From NCBI GenBank assembly GCA_035602155.1, contig DATNMW010000172.1:1-36957 (forward strand): a DNA stretch of 36,957 bases. The letters run 5' to 3'. Within the stretch, counting starts at the first letter, position 1, and each line of letters opens with the position of its first letter. The DNA comes from Bog-159 sp035602155. GTDB taxonomy: Bacteria > Acidobacteriota > Terriglobia > Bryobacterales > Bryobacteraceae. The notes beneath the pieces are model-generated. The model worked only from the letters and a program-made list of their open reading frames with translations. It was not told the origin of the DNA and did not search any database. Positions 32,588-36,957 of the stretch are shown one piece after another. The position numbers were made by a program, and so were the translations under genes.

Positions 32588-35131
32588 ATGAAACCGAACA
32601 GCCGCATCCCACAACCGGACATCGTATCCACTGCTGCGGCCCACACCCCCAGCCGTTTCAATCCGCGCGCGCGGCACGGCGATTGCTTATCACGCGTCGT
32701 GACGACTCTGCTCAAAGACATCGCCTACGCCACGCGCATTCTACGCCGCAGCCCCGGCTTCACGCTGACTGCCGTGCTCACGTTGGCCTTGGGCATCGGC
32801 GCCAACACCGCCACCTTCAGCGTGGTGAATGCCACTTTGCTGCGCCCGCTGCCTTTCCCGCATCCGGAGCGCATCGTCGCCATTCAGAACCAGTACAAGT
32901 CCGTCGGCCTGGATTCCGCGGCTGCGTCGGTCGCCGATTACGTCGACTATCGCAAACAGCGGCATTTGTTTTCGGAAGTGGCCGCCGTGAACACCGACGA
33001 TTTCAACCTAACGGGCGTGGACCGCCCGGAGCGTCTACAATGCGGCGAAGCCACCTCGGGATTGTTTACGGTGCTGGGCGTTCAGCCCGTCCTGGGCCGC
33101 GTGTTCACTTACGAAGAAGATCAGCCGGGCAGGAACCAGGTCGTCCTGCTGACGGAAGGTCTGTGGAAGCGGCGTTTCGGTGGAGATCCCAACGTACTTG
33201 GTCGCACTATCCACCTCAACGACAAGCCGTACACAGTGGTCGGAATCGTGCCTTCCATTTTGCAGTGGTTCGCCCCGCTGGATGCCTGGATTCCCACGGG
33301 CTTCACTTCGGCGCAGATGTCACCAGCACTGCGCACCAACCAGTTCTTGTTCATTCTGGCCCGGCTGCAACCGGGCATGTCGCTGGAAAGGGCGCGCGCC
33401 GGCATGGCGGCTTTCGCCGGCGTGCTGGCGAAGAACTTCCCCGATCAGTACCCGGCCTCGAGCGGTTGGGCCATCCGCGTCGATTCGTTGAATGAATTGC
33501 TGGTCGGCGATATTCGCGGGGCGTTGCTGGTGCTGTTGGCCGCCGTGGGATTCGTGCTGCTGATCGCTTGCGCCAACGTGGCGAACCTGCTGCTGGCACG
33601 GGCCGCCGGCCGCATGCGCGAGCTTTCCATCCGCGCGGCCCTGGGCGCGGCCAAATGGCGCATCGCGCGGCAACTCCTGACGGAAAGCGTTATGCTCAGT
33701 CTGCTCGGCGGCGCGGCGGGCGTGTTACTCGGCAGTTGGGGCGTGGGCTTCCTGGTGAAGAACGGCCCGCAGGAACTGCCGCGCCTCGATGAAGTCGCGA
33801 TCGATGGACGTGTGCTGGCGTTCACCGCAGCCATCGCACTCCTCACTGGCCTGTTGTTCGGGCTGGCGCCGGTGCTGCAAGTGGCCACCGGCAACCTGCA
33901 CGACTTACTGAAGCTGGGCGCGCGCGGCGCCGCGGGCAGCCTGCGCCGTCATCGCACGCGCAACACGCTGGTGATTGCCGAAGTGGCCATATCGCTGGTT
34001 TTGCTGGTCGCCGCGGGCCTGTTGTTGCGCAGCTTTGCGAGCCTCGAAAAGGTCGACCCCGGATTCCGCGCGCAAAACGTGCTGACCTTCGGCGTCTCGC
34101 TGCCCCCGGTCCGCTACCGCACCGATGCGCAGACCTCCGGTTTCTTCCATGCGTTGCTCGATCGCGTTTCCACGCTGCCCGGTGTCTCGACCGCCGGGGC
34201 CGTGAATCCGCTGCCCTTCACCGGCAGCAACATGTCCGGATCGTTTAGCATCGAAGGCCATGACGTGCCTGCCGGAGGAACCGCGCCGCACGCCGATCAG
34301 CGCATCGTCAGCCCCGGTTATTTCAAGACCATGGGAATTCCGCTGCGCAGAGGCCGACTGGTGGCCGATTCCGACCGCGAAGGCGCGCCCCTCGCCGCGG
34401 TCGTCGACGAAGCTCTGGCGCACGAATATTTTAAGGACCAGGACCCCATCGGACGGCATCTGCGGCGTGGGCGTGGCAGCGGCGGACCGTGGGCGACCGT
34501 CGTCGGCGTTGTAGGACATGTGCAACACAGCGCGCTGGATAGCAAGCAGCGCAAGGCGACGTTGTATTGGTCGTATCTGCAGAGGCCCGCGCAGTCCGTA
34601 CAGGTTGTGGTGCGCACCGCGGGCGATCCCATGGCGCTCGCAAACGGGATCCAACGGGAAGTGTCGAGCCTGGACAAAGATGTGCCCATCTTCGACGTGA
34701 AAACCATGGACCAGCGGGTGGCCGCCTCACTCGCCAACCGGCGCTTCGCGGCCTGGCTGCTGGCGGCGTTTTCGTTTATCGCCATGCTGCTGGCCGCGGT
34801 AGGACTTTATGGCGTAATGGCCCAAACCGTTCTGCAGCGCAGCCGCGAAATCGGCGTGCGCATGGCCTTGGGCGCACAGAGCGGCGACGTGCTGCGCATG
34901 ATTCTGCGGCAGGGCGCCATCCTGATCGCGGGCGGCATTATCGCCGGAAGCGTGGCCGCCCTGGGCCTGACTTCGCTCATGAAGTCCCTCCTGTTCGCGG
35001 TGAAACCCACCGATCCGCTCACCTTCGCCGCGGTGGCGGCGCTGCTGACGATCGTGGCGCTCGCCGCGGCCTATCTGCCCGCCCGCCGTGCAACGCGCCT
35101 GGATCCGGTAACAACGTTGCGCGACGAATAG
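32588..35131 (+). CDS. MacB-like duplicated orphan ABC permease (ADOP type)
   Basis: An 847-residue permease with two MacB-core/FtsX units. The first helix is in 'TLTAVLTLALGIGANTATF'. The FtsX blocks contain 'LLIACANVANLLLARAAGR' and 'REIGVRMALGAQ', and the end reads 'RLDPVTTLRDE'. Like the other two in this window it has no ATPase neighbour and no known substrate. The first 37 residues from ATG 32588 are unlike other members and no ribosome site precedes them. GTG 32699 would give the more usual start 'TTLLKDIAYATRILRRSPG'. The divergent SBBP-repeat gene starts 64 bases upstream, and both promoters must lie in that gap. Confidence 0.88.
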   Translation: MKPNSRIPQPDIVSTAAAHTPSRFNPRARHGDCLSRVVTTLLKDIAYATRILRRSPGFTLTAVLTLALGIGANTATFSVVNATLLRPLPFPHPERIVAIQNQYKSVGLDSAAASVADYVDYRKQRHLFSEVAAVNTDDFNLTGVDRPERLQCGEATSGLFTVLGVQPVLGRVFTYEEDQPGRNQVVLLTEGLWKRRFGGDPNVLGRTIHLNDKPYTVVGIVPSILQWFAPLDAWIPTGFTSAQMSPALRTNQFLFILARLQPGMSLERARAGMAAFAGVLAKNFPDQYPASSGWAIRVDSLNELLVGDIRGALLVLLAAVGFVLLIACANVANLLLARAAGRMRELSIRAALGAAKWRIARQLLTESVMLSLLGGAAGVLLGSWGVGFLVKNGPQELPRLDEVAIDGRVLAFTAAIALLTGLLFGLAPVLQVATGNLHDLLKLGARGAAGSLRRHRTRNTLVIAEVAISLVLLVAAGLLLRSFASLEKVDPGFRAQNVLTFGVSLPPVRYRTDAQTSGFFHALLDRVSTLPGVSTAGAVNPLPFTGSNMSGSFSIEGHDVPAGGTAPHADQRIVSPGYFKTMGIPLRRGRLVADSDREGAPLAAVVDEALAHEYFKDQDPIGRHLRRGRGSGGPWATVVGVVGHVQHSALDSKQRKATLYWSYLQRPAQSVQVVVRTAGDPMALANGIQREVSSLDKDVPIFDVKTMDQRVAASLANRRFAAWLLAAFSFIAMLLAAVGLYGVMAQTVLQRSREIGVRMALGAQSGDVLRMILRQGAILIAGGIIAGSVAALGLTSLMKSLLFAVKPTDPLTFAAVAALLTIVALAAAYLPARRATRLDPVTTLRDE

Positions 35132-35203
35132 CGCGGATAACCAAAGAGGACTGGAGTCTCGGCCGGCCGGCCATGCATAATGAATGCTAACCGATAGGAC
35201 CCC

Positions 35204-35536
35204 GTGCCGCAAGAAATCGACCTCACCCAAGCTCTAATTCCGAAGCCCTTCCCAACGCCATCCATCGGCCTGTTCCTTGGCCTGCAGATCCTGGATGTGC
35301 TGACCACCATGATCGGCCTGCGTCTGGGCGCGCAGGAGGGCAGCACCTTCATCGGACATTTGCTGCAAACCGGGCCACTGACCGGGCTCATCATTTCGAA
35401 GATTCTGGCGGCGGGACTGGCGGCCGTGGCGGTGTTCCTCAATCGCAAGCGTTTGCTGGTGTTTCTCAACTTCTGGTTCGCCGCGGTGGTGGTTTGGAAT
35501 CTGATTGCGATCTATCTGCAATACGTTGCTCGTTGA
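35204..35536 (+). CDS. Small three-helix membrane protein (DUF5658-like)
   Basis: A 110-residue protein with three predicted membrane helices: about 20-42 (SIGLFLGLQILDVLTTMIGL), 57-80 and 84-106. Polar TT and Gln/Glu residues in the first loop resemble DUF5658 proteins, of unknown function. GTG 35204 follows AGGA at a five-base gap. It lies between the permease and the small-peptide/MNIO genes on the same strand. A separate promoter candidate just after its stop suggests it is not in the peptide operon. Confidence 0.7.
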   Translation: MPQEIDLTQALIPKPFPTPSIGLFLGLQILDVLTTMIGLRLGAQEGSTFIGHLLQTGPLTGLIISKILAAGLAAVAVFLNRKRLLVFLNFWFAAVVVWNLIAIYLQYVAR

Positions 35537-35593
35537 CTGCCAACATACAGCCCGGCAAAATGTCTTGTCCATTACATTGAAGTGCCATGTAAT
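35533..35593 (+). promoter_or_regulatory. Promoter with operator-like inverted repeat for the peptide-MNIO genes
   Basis: TTGACT (35533-35538) and CAAAAT (35556-35561) are 17 bases apart. ATTACAT (35571-35577) and ATGTAAT (35587-35593) form a perfect 7-bp inverted repeat with a 9-base spacer, just downstream of the predicted transcription start. This is a good location for a repressor. The leader to the peptide start is about 150 bases. A second weaker -10 (TACAAT, 35649-35654) is also present. No regulator gene is in view. Confidence 0.5.
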
Positions 35594-35716
35594 TCTCCGC
35601 CTTCCCGAGTAACGCCAAGAAAAAGGCTCAAATTCTGGCGGTCTGATGTACAATAATCCAGACCGGATTCCAAAATGGAAGTCCCGGTGCTAAATATCCG
35701 ATCAAAGGAGATCGTC

Positions 35717-35920
35717 ATGGCGTCCATTCCCAATGCCCGCGTCGTCGTTGGACCAAGCGGCATCATCAACGTTCACGTGAGTGCTGAAACACTCTACAAT
35801 CTTGAGGCCTTGCAGCGGATTACAGCTACCATCATCGGGCGCACCGGCTGCAACACGTGCCATTCGGGCCGTCAAATTCTCTATCAGCAGGAAGAAAACG
35901 AGTTTACCCTCGGCGAGTAG
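35717..35920 (+). CDS. Small CxxCH-tailed protein, candidate MNIO substrate peptide
   Basis: A 67-residue protein I do not recognise with certainty. The first 45 residues (MASIPNARVVVGPSGIINVH...) look like a small folded or leader part. The tail reads TGCNTCHSGRQILYQQEENE and ends FTLGE. Its only two cysteines sit in C-N-T-C-H. There is no signal peptide, so a c-type cytochrome is unlikely despite the CxxCH string. ATG 35717 is chosen because AAAGGAG lies six bases upstream; a start at 35675 has no such site. The DUF692/MNIO gene begins 15 bases after its stop, in the same frame. In known MNIO systems such a neighbour is the modified peptide, with Cys as target; that role here is inference. 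It could also be a small metal-binding protein. Confidence 0.72.
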   Translation: MASIPNARVVVGPSGIINVHVSAETLYNLEALQRITATIIGRTGCNTCHSGRQILYQQEENEFTLGE

Positions 35921-35935
35921 CCATCGGGCCGCAGC

Positions 35936-36957
35936 ATGGTACCGGAAGGTCTTGGCGTCGGCGTCGTGTGGTGGCCTGCGCTCGACGCCCTCTGCCGGGA
36001 AGGTGAGGGCTTAGTCGACGTCGTCGAGGCGGAGCCGGAAACTTTTTGGATCCCGGCTCCCGACGGCGGATTTCGCTCAATTGTCGGCCAAGCGCTGAAG
36101 CATTTGTCTCAGCCCAAGCTGCTGCACGGCGTTGGCGCGCCATTGGGCGGAACGTGCCATCCACCGCACGGGCACGCTATGGCATTGGCTGGCGACATAG
36201 CGGAGTTGCGCCCGGAATTCGTAAGCGAGCATCTCAGCCTCACGCAATTCCGGCCGACGCGCGGCGATCCCCCGGTGTCCGCCGGCTTTATGCTGCCCCC
36301 GCTGCAATCGCGGTCCGGCGTGGCGCTGGCGGAAGCGAATATCCGCCGGCATCGCGTAGAGCTTGGCGGGATTCCGCTGGCGGTCGAGACGGCCGTGAGT
36401 TACCTTCCGCCCGCGCCGGGCGAATGGCCGGACGCCGCGTTTGTCGCGGCGGTGGTGGAGGCGGCAGACTGCGGCATCCTGCTTGATCTGCACAACGTCC
36501 TCTGCAACGCTCGTAACGGACGCCAGAGCGTGGCCGATTTCTGCGATTCCATCCCGCTGGAACGCGTATGGGAGCTGCATCTGGCGGGGGGCGAACGTGA
36601 GTGCGGGTTCCATTTGGACGCGCACGCGGGGCTGGTTGAAGCGGAGCTTATGGAGATCGCCGCGGCGCTAGTGCCGCGGCTCCCGCATCTGCGCGCCATC
36701 ACCTTCGAGATTGTACAGGAGCGCGTGGCGGAAACCGGGCTTGCCGCCATCGGCCGTCAGCTTGGGCGCATGCGGGATCTGTGGAACACACGTGCCGCCG
36801 GCCTTCGCCAGTATGGGCGGGATTTGCGGGACACACCTGCCTGGCCATCGACCGAGCCGCCCGTGGATAATCCCGAGGCTTGGGAGATGCTGCTCGGATG
36901 CGCCATCAATGGACTGCCGTTGCCCGCGATGGGCGACGCAACGGCGGCTTGGTGGCG
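35936..36957 (+). CDS. DUF692-family multinuclear non-heme iron oxidase (MNIO), 3' end outside window
   Basis: An open frame of 340 residues runs to the window edge without a stop. It matches the DUF692/MNIO TIM-barrel family: 'GLGVGVVWWPAL' at the start, H64 (LLHGVGAPLGG), H99 (VSEHLS), E151 (AVETAVSYL, where ENxSSY is usual), D184/H186/N187 (LLDLHNVLCNARNG), H215 (ELHLAGG), D228/H230 (DAHAG) and E258 (FEIV). These are the expected iron ligands. Family members such as MbnB, TglH and BufB oxidise cysteines in peptide substrates using two or three irons and O2. The core normally ends near residue 280; residues 285-340 are extra and may begin a fused partner domain. ATG 35936 is the only start after the upstream TAG; its ribosome site is weak, suggesting coupling to the peptide gene. 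Confidence 0.85.
   Translation, partial: MVPEGLGVGVVWWPALDALCREGEGLVDVVEAEPETFWIPAPDGGFRSIVGQALKHLSQPKLLHGVGAPLGGTCHPPHGHAMALAGDIAELRPEFVSEHLSLTQFRPTRGDPPVSAGFMLPPLQSRSGVALAEANIRRHRVELGGIPLAVETAVSYLPPAPGEWPDAAFVAAVVEAADCGILLDLHNVLCNARNGRQSVADFCDSIPLERVWELHLAGGERECGFHLDAHAGLVEAELMEIAAALVPRLPHLRAITFEIVQERVAETGLAAIGRQLGRMRDLWNTRAAGLRQYGRDLRDTPAWPSTEPPVDNPEAWEMLLGCAINGLPLPAMGDATAAWW

Noticed and set aside
35161..35172. GGCCGGCCGGCC palindrome after the third permease
   Set aside because: It is a simple GC self-complementary run without a T-tract or second copy, so no function is claimed.
35849..35866. c-type cytochrome based on CxxCH in the small protein
   Set aside because: There is no signal peptide or membrane segment and no second heme ligand region; a single CxxCH in a 67-residue cytosolic protein next to an MNIO gene fits a modified peptide or metal-binding protein better.

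Overview
This window is high-GC, densely coded DNA. It most likely comes from an acidobacterium of the Solibacter/Bryobacter type (Acidobacteriota, Bryobacterales). That rests on family content: three long duplicated MacB-like 'orphan' permeases with no ATPase beside them, a secreted sedolisin ending in a Solibacter-type C-terminal domain (TIGR03437-like), a secreted SBBP-repeat protein with ASH/HYDIN-like modules, a DUF1080 remnant, and interspersed hairpin repeats of a kind common in these genomes. No rRNA, tRNA, CRISPR array, transposase or phage gene was seen.

Layout. 1-2315: the tail of an unknown gene, then a PAS-PAS-GAF-GGDEF diguanylate cyclase. 2316-2990: a gene-free stretch rich in hairpin repeats. 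2991-5447: first orphan permease. 5448-6203: a decayed stretch with a second copy of the repeat and a broken DUF1080 gene. 6208-10683: a DinB-like DUF1572 protein, heme A synthase (CtaA) and a secreted S53 peptidase. 10811-13516 (minus): second orphan permease, with an AT-rich inverted repeat at its promoter. 13680-15619 (minus): a translationally coupled pair, an NlpC/P60 endopeptidase and a dipeptide epimerase, matching the YkfC/YkfB murein-peptide pathway but apparently exported. 15782-18895: a large secreted TIM-barrel plus six-FnIII protein.

19062-22204 (minus) is a fluoride-resistance operon. A promoter and a crcB-type fluoride riboswitch precede a cation/proton antiporter, the fluoride channel CrcB, a six-copy 45-bp tandem repeat, a double-DUF190 protein and a single-DUF190 protein. 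Divergent from it is a sodium:solute symporter pseudogene (22242-23893). Then come an aldo/keto reductase (minus) and ferrochelatase (plus) from a shared promoter region, a receiver-like protein with Glu in place of the phospho-acceptor Asp, an Old Yellow Enzyme-type oxidoreductase overlapping an MFS transporter gene (minus), the SBBP-repeat protein (minus), the third orphan permease and a small membrane protein.

The right edge (35533-36957) is the most interesting part. A promoter with an inverted-repeat operator precedes a 67-residue protein ending in a CxxCH-containing tail. Fifteen bases after its stop, in the same frame, begins a DUF692/MNIO (multinuclear non-heme iron oxidase) gene that runs off the window and carries an extra C-terminal region. 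The arrangement resembles peptide-modifying MNIO pathways (methanobactin, TglH, bufferin types), but the small protein does not resemble those precursors as I know them. It is a candidate new modified-peptide system.
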